Below, piece by piece: positions 36,661 to 50,018 of a DNA stretch of 64,000 bases; position 1 is the stretch's first letter; each line of letters starts with the position of its first letter. The stretch is taken from assembly GCA_027186245.1 (NCBI GenBank), contig CP114489.1:10485501-10549500 (forward strand). The letters are read 5' to 3'. The translations under genes and the position numbers were made by a program. The notes under the pieces were generated by a model that made no database searches, was not told the origin of the DNA, and worked only from the letters and a program-made list of their open reading frames with translations. Origin of the DNA: Coriaria nepalensis. Taxonomy: Eukaryota; Streptophyta; Magnoliopsida; Cucurbitales; Coriariaceae.

Positions 36661-38240
36661 AATTCTAGCCTAAAAAATTTCTCCCTTAATCTTTTTCATT
36701 AAGTTAATGATAATGAGGAAGATTAATGACCACAACCCTTTATTTCAGCCGATATGGCCGAAATTCCATTTTTGTAAAATTTTCATAATTTCGGTTACTC
36801 CGAAAATAATAAGGCTATTTATCCGTCTTTCAAAAATCTCAATTAATCGGCTAAAATATTAAAAATTATCAATTTTCCGTCTATTACAAAGTTGAAGGAA
36901 ACTTCAAATAACTCATGATATTGTCTTGTGAAGAGATTTTTTTTTTCTCAAAACATGTCATCTAAGATTATGTGATTTTTTAGGCGAATTTGATATGAAT
37001 TGGGAAAAGAATTAACTACTTTCATAATAATTGTGTCCGATTTTAAATGGGAAATATCTTATCAATCGAAATATTGGCGTGTATATCATGTAAAAGCTAG
37101 CCTAGTAAGGGAATTTGCAAGAAGTCGAAGTCAGAGTCGGAATTGGTTGTTGGCACCGACCTCTCGACATTGGACTCTGAATTGACCGACGTGTTTAATC
37201 GTTGATTGGATTGAGTTTTCATTCGAGAAAAGGCTAAAATCGGGAACCTGGTAGCCATAAGGGAATGACTCTTAGTCGATTTCATCTGAATACGACTTAT
37301 GATATACTAATCGTGGTGATTGCTGGTTAATTAAGTCGTACATCTCTTAAATGTTGTTGTAGATTAGATCTCTATTGACCGCTAGTGAGACGGTCGGCCT
37401 CGGCATCACGGGTAAAGCCGAAGGTTTTTTAGGAATTTATGATTCGTCATTTAAGGGATAATTCCTAGGTGGCATGCCGACATAGGGAGCTAGTGTTGGC
37501 CCATACGCCGACTAAAAAGGTGGCGGCCTGAAGGCTGGTGAATAAGTGGCATCATATATCTTAGAGGTATCGAGAATTCATCATTGGGAAATTCGGTGGC
37601 ATATCCCTTTAGTGGAGAAGGCGGCATCTACCTTGTTTGATTGGTTGACCTATCCACTAGTAAAGAGTAATTGGGCTGTCCTTAGGGTTTGTAGTTATAT
37701 GGCAGAAAATTGGGTTGCCAAAATGGAATAGCCGCTTAGAATCTCTTGTTGATCAGCTTGTACCTATATAGGACCGCTGATCTCAAACACGAGTGGTCGG
37801 ATTTGAATGTCCAACTACCCCTACGGTGAGCTCATTGTTGTGGTGGGTAGATCGGTTTAGTCGACGGTAAATATTGATCGAGCCATTCTAAAAGACCAAG
37901 AAAGTAAACCTTGTATTCTTCTATTGTCTTTTGGTAGCTTCTAGCTGTTTGATAAGTCAGGTTATTAATAAGTTTAATGGGTTAGACTATTGCGCCTCTA
38001 ATCGTATAGAAATTCAGTTAACCTTTATCGCTGAGGTTGAGGCAGCTTCTTCCTCCAGCTGCCTCTAGGTATTCTCTGAAGGTGGCATCAGATTTATAAT
38101 TATCAAATCTGATTAATTCCTGCTGATATTCGAATTATCAGCCATATGAGGTGGTGGAGACCATCTAGACAATCGCACCATTAAACTTTGATCAACAGTT
38201 ATCAATTTACTCGTAGAAAGTCCCACTGAGCATGTCATTT

Positions 38241-39600
38241 TGTTGACGTCAAATGATGTCAAATAATTAAAACTAATCTAGGTCTGACTAGTGGACTTGA
38301 CTAATGTTAATAAAGTAAAATAGTAATGAATAAAAAAAAAGAATTAAAGGTTGAATGACATAAATAAGTAAAGAATACTTTAATTTAATTATAGAACTAA
38401 AAGTAACAGATCTAATTTATGAACTTTAAATTAACTTTATTCCAATGAAAATAATAAATGAGAAGTTAAATGAACAAAAAATAACAAATATGTTTAATCC
38501 ATGACCGATATATCGAGATTATCACTTAGGTAAGAACTCAACGCTCTACTTACAAATTCTGAAGAATGGATCTAAATAAAAATATAATTCCTGAATGAAT
38601 CAAAAAATGATAAGTATAGTGCTAGGCTTGATAAGATAATTTCACTGGAGTATATCAAAAATTTACGAGTATTGCTCGATTTTTTTATGATCATCAGTGA
38701 TTATTTTTGCCTTCTCCAAAGCTTTCTATTAATAGATAAATGAGTTGATTATATGGCTGTAAATAAATCAAACTTGACCTATCATTCCCCTATTTCACAT
38801 GCTGCGGGCCCCATCCCGCATTGGTGAGTTTTTATTTGATTGAGTTTCTAGTTGAATCCGGTTGATATAATGTCCAGGTTCATTGAGACTACTTTTCCTA
38901 ACTTTCCTGCATTTTTGAGAGAATCCCTCCTCACTCTTCTTCATTTCGGCCAGATTTCAAAGTAGTTGAGAATATGTCGACTTCCGGTCGCTTTTTGAGA
39001 AAAAAATAGTATGTGAGAGATATTTCCATTAACGGAAACATTTTGACTGAAATTCTTCTTTGATTATCCAATTTCGGCTGAAATCATCCATTTTACTCTC
39101 TAATTTTGGCTAATCTCTTATATTGACTGAAAAAGTGGAAAAGATGATTTTGTTTTGCCACTATTCACGGAAAACTTATCTTCCCTTTGATCATTTATAG
39201 ATTTGGCCGAATTTCCCACCTTTCTTTGACCGTAATTGTCACTTTTTGGGATTATTTTAACCGAATTTGATAATGGCTGGAAGTTGATTTTTTTGTTTTT
39301 ATGGTAAAGATTATTGTTCGAGTTATCCATGTGGAAGTGATTTATGGTTGATTTTCATATTAACTCCTCTATCATTGCGATATCTTATTATTTTGAGAAT
39401 GCTCTCATAACTAATAGAATTAAATCATTTAAATTTTATTCGATCAATCAAAATTAATTATAATTCAATTAAAATTATCGTTTAATAATACATTAATTAT
39501 TTAATAATTAATTAATTAATTTAATTATTATTAATCGAATTACTTTTTATTTAAACTTTTAATCCAATTGTCTTTCATCATATCTAAAAAATTAAACATC
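38241..39600. repeat. Direct repeat copy 2, LTR-like (about 1.35 kb)
   Basis: Partner of 35366-36660. It opens with TGTTGACGTC, and copy 1 aligns from 38259 on. The divergence between the copies is high, suggesting an old insertion. It contains one extra segment near 38920-38945 that copy 1 lacks. Confidence 0.7.
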
Positions 39601-42600
39601 AATAATTTAAAAATAAATTCGATAAAATAATATAATTTCACTTATTAAACTCTAAAAATAATACATAAAATTCGAGAGGATCCAATGGGGCATGATTTCG
39701 CTTGTGGGCCCACACAAAATTGACCTCTACATCGTAAGGTTAACTTCATTGGATCCATACCTTAAACGAGGAACATGTGCCGTAGCTTGTTTTATTTATT
39801 TATTTTATTTTATTTATTTATTTTATTTTATTTATTAAAAGATAATGTGTAATTATGAAACAGTAATAATTTTGCTGGGCTGTTTTTTGATAAAAGCCCA
39901 GTCAAACGACGCTGACTGTGACTGACATGGAGGACCACACGAGACGCATTGTTTGTTTTTTTGTTTTTAATTATTTATTTTAAGTAGAATCCCGATTTGC
40001 CAAATACCCAATTTATCCTCCATCCGAATTCAAAGTACGGGGTGGTGGCGGTCTCGCTGCGGTTGCACAGTTGTCAGCGACCCTCTCGTCGGACCCGCGA
40101 CGAGCCCACGACGCCCACAAACAAACACACCAGAAGAATGATCCCCCTAATTTGCCAGGAAAAATCATCTCTAAAATAGGGATGAAATTACCAAAACAGC
40201 CTCTGCCTCGCCTAAGAGAAAGACTTGATATCGGAAACAGATAATGACCACAATGCCCTCTTACTGAGTTTCGAGGTTTCTTTCCTTTATTTAAGTAATA
40301 ATAAATTTGGTTAAATTGTGGGAAAAATCTTTAAAATGGAAAATTAAAAAAATTAAAAGTGAAAAAAAAAAAAAAAAAGAACAAAAAAATTGAAATTTGA
40401 ATCGACCAAATTTATGAGAAATTAGGTCCACATTGCTTTTATCACGTAATAAATTAGGGTAATTTTTATACGAATATAATTTATTTATTATTTTTCATAA
40501 TTCGATAATAAATTAAATTATATATATATCTAACTTTGCCATATATTTATTACATGCCAAGAATTCCTTAACAAGTGGTCCACATTATGATGCAATAAGG
40601 TAAAAAACTGACTCAGTACGATCACCAATATTAAGAAAAATCCTTAATTTGTGTTTTGGAAGGGGACTACGGTGTAAGAAATTGCTAGTGGGAGGGTGGT
40701 TTTATAATTTATAGAAAAACAAATATTTATTAAACACTTGGATTATAAAGTTTTCAAAAATATATTTATCAAATACTTGTATTAATATATTAAATTAATA
40801 AAATTTTAAAGATTTATATATTTAATAATTTTATAATTAAACGAAAATTCTCAAATTAGATTCCAACGTACGGGAGTTTCTGTCCGTATTGGATTTACTA
40901 AAGGCCGACGAAGCTCTAAACACTCCAGAAAACACGTTGTATCGATTGCCCTCTTGATCCCTGCACCTTTTTTTGTCTCCTCTCCCTCCAAAAAAAAAAA
41001 CATTTTGAGTGCTTTTTATCCTTCTTTATCAGATACCTCTCTCTGCCCAAAGGACAGAAAAGCAAGCCATCTTCTCTTTTATGTTTTTTTTTTCTTCTTT
41101 CTAGTAATAAAACGACACCGTGTTGTTGATACATAGGATTGCGTTGATGATCATCAACAAGTCCTCCGTAATGGGTCTACGTCTAAATTTCTAACTTTCA
41201 TGGATTTTCTTACTTATTATGCTAATTAAAATTTGAAAAAGGAAAGAAGGTAATTACTAATTTACCACTCAATTAATCTTTTCAAATAAAGTGAAGTAAT
41301 CTTTTTAGGAAAAGGTAGAAAGCATTTTATGGTTAACACTTAAACACACCCACATAAAATACTTGACGAACATATATCGAAATTTTATATATATATTTAA
41401 ATTCTTATCGATACATGATATAGTTTAACTGCTTATACATACAACCAAAGCAAAGGATTCTCTTTTGAAAATATGCATCGGGGAGAATCCCTATAATGCA
41501 TGCTGGGGGCCATTGTTAATATTGATGAAGAAGAGGGAGGAATCGTTTTTTGAGGCGCCATCAATTGCATGTCCAGAAAAGATAGTAACGAGACGATAAT
41601 AAGGGAAAAAGTTCATAATGAATCAAAAGTGATCAGTAATTTCATAATTTAAACGGATAAATATTAGAACCAATGTTTGATCAACAAGTCGATGTCTGTG
41701 TATGAGTGTCTGTTTCTTTGTCTGAAGAGCAACACATTTTGCCTTATCTTAATGAAAGGTTGCATGTGTAATATATATATATATATATATAAATCGGTAG
41801 AATGAGGATAGGAATGATTATGGAGTGGGGACACAAAAACAATGTGGGCCTGTATAAATAATGGGCTTGTAAATGGACTAGTCAAGGAGCTTCCTGGCCC
41901 ATTGAAATTCCTATTTGTTTCCATCTCTTTCTGTCTTCAAGGCTGTGTTCATTATCCCATGGTCCATTATCAAACTGAAACCGTACATGTTTCGTTCCCG
42001 GCTTTGCTCCTCCTCCTCCTCCTCCTTCTGCTGCTACTTAACATTCTTTTTGCTACTCATCTATACATGAGAAAAATTGGACAGAATTTGGTTTTTTCTT
42101 GAAAAAGGACAAGAAGCCACCTTGCTTTTTTCTCAGATATTTTGTTCTTAACCTCATAGCTCTCGTCCTTTTCAAATTTTGTCCTAATAAAATGAAACTA
42201 AAGCCTCCCTCTTTATAATTTATCTTCTTGTTATATAGAAAGTTTGCTTGGTTCTCATGAATTACATGATCTATCGTTTTCAGTTTTTATCTTTTCTATT
42301 GTCTCGTCTCTAGTAAGAATGGTACAGCTTAACTGACCACATCTATCGTAATGGGCTTCTACTGGCTTTTTTTTTTTTTTTTTGTCTCAATTTAAATATA
42401 TAAATTATATATAAGACACCTGTCATCTAGCTAGTTAATATTTTGGCCAGAAAAAAATAAACAAGTTAAAGAATTTAACTATAATAAAAGACAATATTTA
42501 TGAAATATTATTGAGTTTATTATATGCCCACGGCTTCGAGCCCAGAAAAACATAGCCCAATGATGAGTAGTAGCTCATGTCATGCCGAACTAGAAAGTTT

Positions 42601-43300
42601 TGATCGTCGGCTGGTTTGTGTTACCGAAGTCGAAACTGAGCCCAATTCATTGAAGCCCATAACTCCAAACACAATCAACTAAGTTGGTTTTAGAAAGAAT
42701 TGAATGTTACATCTACGTATCACCATGACCGAAAGCCCTAACCACTAAGTTAGGTACAAAAGTAAGAAACGATCACCCTTACAAAAGAGAATGAGCATAA
42801 TTGTACTTTTATTAAGTTATTAGTTCTTTTAGACCCGGCCGACCCGAACCAAAGGAACCAAACTGACGTTAGATGTGGTTGAGTCCGTTTAAGACTTAGA
42901 CAAGTTGTATGCAACTCGATATTCTCAGTTCAAGCTCCACAACCTCTAAAACTCTCCTGAACGACCCGCCTACACCCGTAAGCCATGAGAACAAGAACTG
43001 CCCAACGGTTAAGCCAACTAGTTAATTAGATCTCTGTCGAGATTATTAGTTTAATGCCCCGACAATGCACCAACAATTAGTACGAGTTGCGAACTAGCTA
43101 GAATACTAGCTAGATATGTCCACAAGAACAAGCCCAAACAGGTTTACGCTATTGTAATCAAAATGCACTCTTTACTGAGTCACATATAGACACATCTGTA
43201 AAGCACCAAAACACATCTGTAAAACCCTAAAAAGAACTTCATTCCTCCATATTGGAACCAAGCTTAACTTTACATGTATCATGCCATGTTCATTAGAGCA
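39601..43300. other. Intergenic
   Basis: No gene is supported. A TTTA/TTTTA repeat lies at 39788-39838, a GC-richer but non-coding patch at 40010-40160, and a TA run at 41771-41790. The 86-residue plus-strand frame at 41842-42102 ends in a Leu run created by CTC repeats and is rejected as a gene. Positions 42530-43080 are more GC-rich but show no protein or RNA signature. Confidence 0.4.
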
Positions 43301-44400
43301 TGAATTGGACAGCATTAAAGCATTCCTTAGCTTCATAACAAGATTCTTCGCCGTCAGAGAGAATTCATCCTCCATCTGCAATACATTATTAATTAATGCA
43401 AATAGTTTATAAGTTTAATAAAAAGGAGATATACTTTCTCTTTACATCTTTATTCATGCAACGTGACATTAAAATTCTGCATCCCTAGCTAATAATATGT
43501 ACCTAGAGAAGTGCTATTGATGATTGTCAAATGAAGCTTCTCGATCTCGTTAAGGATATTTTCTAGGCATCCTTTGTGTTTCTCGCAGTGAAACCTCATG
43601 AGAACATCTTTGTCTGAAACTCTTGCTTCGATTTGAGGCAGTGGTTGGTCAGAGAAGCTACTAGAATCTTCATCATATGAACAAGTTGTCATGTCACGAT
43701 GATCAATATCAACATTAGGAGATAAAAGAGTTATTTTTATATAAACTACTGATTCAACTGTTTTCTTTCTTACTTCTTCTTCTAGAACATTCAGATGTTC
43801 TTCGAGTTCCTTCACATACTTTACAGCGTCTACAAGAACCGAAGCTTTGTCCATCTATAACCATTAAAAATCATTAATAAAAATGAAAATAAGTTCTATA
43901 GATCACAATTTACGTGTCAAAAACTCAGAAAATTAGAGCCTCATAATCAGAAGAGTAAAAAGGAAAGAAGAGAGAGAGAGAGAGAGAGAGTTGATTACTT
44001 ACCTTTTTTAAGCCGGGAAGAAGGGCTGAAAGAGCAATAAACCTCTGGCTAAGCTTCTCTCTACGTTTCCTCTCAGCGATCACGTGATCTTGAGCATGCA
44101 AAAGAGTTCTACTCATTGCTACGGACTTTTCATGGAACCCTTTAACCAGCCGCTGCTGAGTAATTGAAGCAGGTTTCATCTGACCCCCCTGCCACATCAG
44201 TCTCAGGTTTCACAGTATTAGCACATGGAGTAGTAATACTATTACTGTGATAGTTATCAAAGGAAATGATCTTAGGAGAACTCTCCTTCGAGTTCCAGCG
44301 GTTGATCTTTAGCTGCTTTGCTGGCAGATCATCATCATGATGATCTTGGTCAACCACGGATTGGGAAGGTGTAACTTCATTAATGGAAGATGAATGATAC
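43301..44400 (-). pseudogene. bHLH transcription factor pseudogene (tandem copy)
   Basis: A decayed copy of the intact bHLH at 50.0-51.7 kb. It starts without exon 1 in SINEVTPSQSVVDQDHHDDD and LPAKQLKINRWNSKESSPKI (about 44400-44230). The register then breaks after GSDETCFNYSAAAG (about 44145), where about 20 residues present in the intact gene are missing. The basic region is still readable as QDHVIAERKRREKLSQRF followed by ALLPGLKK (to 44003). The next exon (43854-43489) starts MDKASVLVDAVKYVKELEEH but ends early: the segment that should follow IINST is lost. In the last exon (43375 down) the stop codon is changed (TGA to TCA at 43301-43303), so the frame runs on. Introns are retained and there are at least three separate lesions. 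Confidence 0.85.
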
Positions 44401-47400
44401 GGAATAAGTGTGAAGTTAATCCAATTACTTATTGGATCTAGCTTTTAATACCATAAATCTAAACATCTTCCATCTCAAAATTAATTGCTAATTAAATGAG
44501 TGACCGATCTTTTTTATATTTTGAATTCTTATAACATAGCTTTTAAATATGGGATATTATTCACATAAAGGTTGTGTGCTTCCCAAATTCAGGTTTTGTA
44601 ATAATTATAAAAAATCATGTTAGAGGGCAAAAAACACTTCTGGGAAGCAAATTTCGTTTGGTTCAATATCTTCAAAAACCGAATTTACAATTTCATTTCC
44701 GTTTGGAAAAATTTCACGATCAAATTCCCCCGATCTTCGCAATCTTCTCAAGCTCTCCGTCAAATTAGGGCATATCATTCTTCTGAAGCTCCTAGAAAAT
44801 GATCAAATTAGGGCAAATATGGTTCATTCTTGGTTGATGAAGATGAAGAACTTGGGATTCTCACCCCAATGCTGAAGGATGACGGAAGGAAGCGGACCTG
44901 GGAAGAGAAAGATTGAGCCTCAGAAAATGGTGAAACTCAGGTCTACTGTCATGCAAATGGAGAAGATGATTTCAAAAAAAAACTGGCCAGAGAAAGGGAA
45001 GAGTGAAAAGGTAGAGGGAGTAAAGACAGGATTCGTATGCTTTGTTTAGGAAACATGAACAGGGGCAAATAGTGCCAAAACAAAAAATTCGAATCTGAAA
45101 AATAATAGAAACCACTATTATTGATTTTTTTCTTCTTACATTTTTGGACATTTTTTCTGTCCTTTTAGAAAAATGTTTTTCAAAAAAATCTGACAATAAA
45201 AACCTCATCCAAACAGGTTTGTTCCTACCCAAAATTGATTTTTATATTTTAAAATATAAAAAATATTTTTCAAATATATTACCAAACACAACCATACTAA
45301 TCAATTTCGAAAATATAGTAATATACATATATATTGCAAGTTTCCTTTACCGATATGCCCATACATTATAAAATGCGATTTTTAAGAGATCGTTTCTTCA
45401 CTAAGTATCACATCTTACGAAAATAAAAATAAAAAAGAAAAATAATATATGTAGGCTCCAATAGTAATTTTCTTTGTTTCTTAGGGAAAAGAAAAAAACG
45501 ATCAATCGTGAGCCGTTGTCATCAGTTCTCTTTGAAAGTGTTCTGACAGCCATTCTATGTTTTGTCAGTTTTTGAGATCGAAATTTTGTCACCTTCTTTT
45601 TTCTTCCTACCAAGATTTAGTGAAATGGGGGTTTCGCACATTTAGTGGAAGATTAGCTGGTGGTTATTATTTTCATTACTATCATTATTATCATATTTCC
45701 ACTAGGTATATAATGTAATACGAGTCTACGACCACATAACATTATTATGACTTATGAGGGTTTCTTGTTGAAATTATTACAGCAGCTCCAACGTCGTGCA
45801 TGTGTAAATTCGCAGCCCAAAAAGACGCTTCTAGAAACCAAAGATGCAATTAACATTCACTTTCTTGAAACCAAAGATATCATTGAGATGCATTTAGTAA
45901 GCAGCCCCCGTAGCTACAGTTCTGATGGTATATTCGTATATTCACATATACATACACACATACAAACATACATTACTGTGTGAAACCCCATTTCAATTAA
46001 CTTGGAATAACATTATGAGGTTACGGTGTGTTTAAGGATAATCTAGAATACTATGTTGACCTAACCAACCTGGATATAATCTAGAATTGAGGTATGATGC
46101 AGATTGACCATTTGATGGATGAGGGCGTTACACAAGCAATAACTTTGTAGCCACCTAATAATTGCCTTGAAAAGGCATTGATGACCATCCATAATGGAAA
46201 GATTAATGAGCATTAAAGGGATGAAATATTGAGCGAAGGTGTAAATTACTGAAAATCCCTTATATTTAAAAGGGAAGTATTAAGAATTTAATATTAAATA
46301 AAGATTGATTATTCATCTTATTACTAATCAATTTTAAGATAGAAATTTAAATTCTTACATAAATAATACTCCAATCTCCGGTCTGTAACATATACAAACA
46401 ACATTACATTACAAAAACTCTCTCTCCATTATCATATTATTCAGATGGTGCATTCCGGTCCTGGGACAAATTGTTGGGGGAAGATCCGAATTTTACCATC
46501 AACACACTAATATAAAGATGATCATTCCAAAAATTAAAAGAAAAAAGAAAAAGAATGGACAGAGAAAACAAAACTCAGAAACCCTAACATAGAACAACGA
46601 GACTCAAATGAAATTCTCAAATAAAAGAGACCTTATGACCCGAGTAATTTTGGATCTTATGAGTAAGACGTTAACATGTGACAACTCCAACGACTAACTC
46701 CGTGCATCCACATTTGAGCTCCGGCTTCACCATTTTCATCAACAGTATACAATTTATGAGCTGTCCATATTTGTCAAATTACTATAACCTTCCTAAATTA
46801 ACCTGGTCGAAGATGAATTTACCTCACAAAAATTTGGTTCTGGACTTTACTCTTTTGATCAATGTGAAAGGCAAGGTGGGGTGGAACGGTGGAAATGTGG
46901 AAATATATGATTACTTGTCGCCATAGCTGAAGAGTCAAAAGTATCAAAACGCCTTTTTGGGCGATGATTCTGCCTGCACACGGTGATGGCGGGCCAAATC
47001 CGTGACCCACCGACCACGCCCAATCATGTGGATTGGACCATACCTTTGATCGTACCAACCTACTACCTAGCTTTAGCTGTTTCCAACATCCCTATTGGTC
47101 AATAATGTAGTTCCTGTGCAACTGTTTAGTTTCTAGAAGCTTTTATATTTGTTTCAAGATTAAAAGTTGAACTAAACTTTTGTTCTTAATTATATAGCGA
47201 AGCAAACATGGTTCCCCCAAACTTTCTAAATATATAAACAACAAGAAACACATCTTTCAAACTCAATCAAAATTCAAAACTTGACTTAATGACAATATTA
47301 TTGAGTATTGACAAGTGATTAAGTTGACCCAGAATGCATCAATGCAATGCGAAAACAAAAATAAGTTTTGTTCGTAAATATATAATGGACGTAACCAATG

Positions 47401-50018
47401 TTGGAATCAACCAGAAAACAATATAAAATTTATTTATTAATAAAAAACTGTCCGTACAGATACTTGAAACTAAATGCTTACTCTCGAAAGAAACTCTAAA
47501 CCTACAAAAATTTATATATCTAATTAAAATAAATTAAAACAAAACAAAGCTAAAAAAAAAAAGAAACAAGAAGAAGAAGAGATTAACACCCGAAAATATA
47601 GAATTTGCCTTCAAGACTTTGACACTATGGCTCAAAGGGCAAGATGTCACCCACTAAAATTGTAGGAAACTGTAAAGCGTTTTTAAAGTTATATGCATTT
47701 TCGTATATTTCGTATATCTTATATCTTTTCCGGTTATTTCAGGATATATTTCTACTAGCCGCTTTGCATCATAATTAAGTTGCATTATTGTATCTATATC
47801 CCAATTAGGAAGTCATATTCTTTACTTCATGGAAATCGTATAAAGAGTGTTAATTTAATTTAAAGAAAACAGCATACAAGTTACTAAGACATCTTCATTT
47901 GACTGAAAACAAAAACATACTTTATATATAATATATTTTACTTTCATTGTTGTGCAAACGTAATGATATTGATTAGCTTAACCCAATTCGCAAGCCTAAA
48001 TTACTACTCTCACTCTCAAATCTACTAATAAATCAATTCTGTCATTTTCTTGACTATCTAACCTCAAGCCAGATCAGCCCTAGCTAGCTAATGATATCGA
48101 GAGGAAAAACAATAAGAATAATTGATTAGAAGTCATATCTCATAACCTTAAAATAATTAGATGTTGGAAATAAGTTTCCGGCATTGACTGTGGTAAGGTG
48201 GGAAATTGAAAAAAAGAAGAAGAAAAAAAAAAAAGAGTTGATTTTTTAATTAAACAGATTTTGATCGTAATCAACTACTAAATTGTAGGGAAGGAACACC
48301 GACCAAATGGGTCAGTGGTCCGAGAGATTTAAGGTGTAATGTTGGATTTTTATTTATTTATAACAATTATCATATAATTAATTATCACGTGTTTGCCTCA
48401 CCTGACTAATTCATTGTGGGGGAGTCTCACTGATCAGCTTATTAATTTGGTTGTTTGTGTTTTACTTTTGAAAAATTTGAAGAGAAGACAACCTAATTAG
48501 ACTCGAAAATCCGTCTCAAAGCAAAAAAGGAAGAACAAAAGAGCACAAATTAAGAGCCACTTGAAAGTTGAAACTCAAACCTTAAAAGAAAAGGAACTCA
48601 CAAAGTGCACTGCACATGTTAAATGAGCTAATGCACTATACTTCCATATATTCCAAATGTTGTTCAACTATATGTATTATGTAGTTGGTTTGTTTCTGCA
48701 TTGTATTTGTACATACACTCATGTAAAATTTGACTTCAAATAGAGAAGTAGAAGTTAAACAGAAGTTTAAATACTTGAAAATAAGCTCCAGAAATTGAAT
48801 GAAATCATATCAAGATAGCTTTGATAATTATATAATTATATATATTTATGATTTTAAATCGATCTTGTGAGGATTAGGTCCCATAGCACAATAAAAATGA
48901 ATATCGAGATTTTTTCTTAATGAGTTGTTTGAATATTTTTACGATAACTATTTTCTAAAAATTAGATTAAAGCTTGTGGGTTGATACTTAGCTGCAAATG
49001 GTTTCATATTTTCACTTTTCTAGCAAATGTAATGATCGTTTTTTTGAAATATTTTGTTACCATCCTATGGAATTGTGAATGAGAATGGCATTTTCACTAT
49101 TCTAGTCACTCCGCAAGATGCTAATAACAGTCTTTTTCATTCACATATTGACTAAAAATGATCCCATTGATTCCATAACGATGATGAAAATGAATGAAAT
49201 CGATCTGAATCATTATTAAATCTATTTTACTAATTTATCATTTATCTTTTTAAAAATTAATTATGAAAAATATTTTTTTCATTCATTCTCTTTTCTCGGA
49301 ATGATAATCAAACATATCATAAAAGGAGTGTGTTTATAGACCATTTACAGTTTCCTCATAAATAAAGTTAAAAGTCAGCTATTTAAGTGATCTTTACGGT
49401 GGTTACTATTTAATTATATTTAATTAGTTGGAAACAAAGTTTGAAAGAAAGAAGAATGAATAATAAGAAAAAGATAAATGATATATTTGTCTTTCTGAAC
49501 ATAGATTTGTTGAAAATTTCATCACTTACGTTGTAAAAAACTTACAAAGATGAAACCAAATTAAAGTACCAAAACACAACCTCAAAGCCTAGAAAGAAGG
49601 TGCTTGCACTCATTAGGGGGGGAGGGGGAGTACTTTCTTAAAAGCAACGAAGAACAAATAAAAAACCCTCTCAAAACCCCATCTGAAATGATTTGAACTT
49701 ACAAGCTGTGGGCAATTAAACGTGCTTAATTAGTAACAATTATCCACGCAAAAATCCAACTAGGAAAAAAAAAATAAAAAAAAAATAATAATAAAAGCCA
49801 ACTGCGAAATTCAAGATCTTGCAGCAAAAACCAAAGCATGAACACTCATGAAATATTTGTACAAGGGGTTCTGGATATGATTGAGAGAGATTTCAAAAAG
49901 TCTGTCTTTTTAGCTCTCCAAGATTAAGAAAAGTAACGTAAAGAACTATTTATAAGCATAAACTTATTCCTCCAGATGGGAAGCAAGCTTTATTTTATAA
50001 TTTGACTTGATCAGATTA
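44401..50018. other. Intergenic between the two bHLH copies
   Basis: No gene is supported. Positions 45330-46090 match 59680-60560 (listed). Small frames at 44574-44802, 45401-45613 and 46678-47058 show no family signal. Positions 49400-50018 are the downstream flank of the intact bHLH. Confidence 0.4.
45330..46090. repeat. Duplicated non-coding block, copy A
   Basis: This matches 59680-60560 in order: TATTGCAAGTTTCC, a TTTAAGAGAT-GTTTCTTCA block, ATGTAGGCTCCAATA, GTGCATGTGTAAA-like, CCGTAGCTACAGT, TGTGTGAAA-CC and GTGTTTAAGGATAA followed by TATGTTGACC. It lies upstream of the bHLH pseudogene. The match is gapped and diverged. Confidence 0.7.

Larger units (their letters stand above)
35366..39600. 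mobile_element. Probable non-autonomous LTR retroelement
   Basis: Two diverged direct repeats of about 1.3 kb flank a core of 36661-38240. The core has no gag or pol similarity that I can see. Instead it repeats a short GGTGGCAT / GGCGGCAT-like word several times (37.5-37.6 and 38.1 kb). AGTCCCACTGAGCATG just before 38241 resembles sequence I recall ahead of LTRs in some plant gypsy-type elements. TGTTGACG at 38241 could be the 3' LTR start, but no clear primer-binding site or target duplication was found, so orientation is open. A LARD-type element (large LTRs, no coding) is the best reading. Confidence 0.5.

Noticed and set aside
40000..40180. GC-rich frame near 40.1 kb
   Set aside because: Short, no recognisable motif, and no splice partners.
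41842..42102. 86-residue frame with a Leu run
   Set aside because: The Leu run comes from a CTC microsatellite. No start context, homology or neighbouring exon supports it.
44574..44802. Two overlapping 60-residue frames upstream of the bHLH relic
   Set aside because: They are mutually overlapping in different registers, with no domain and no splice support.
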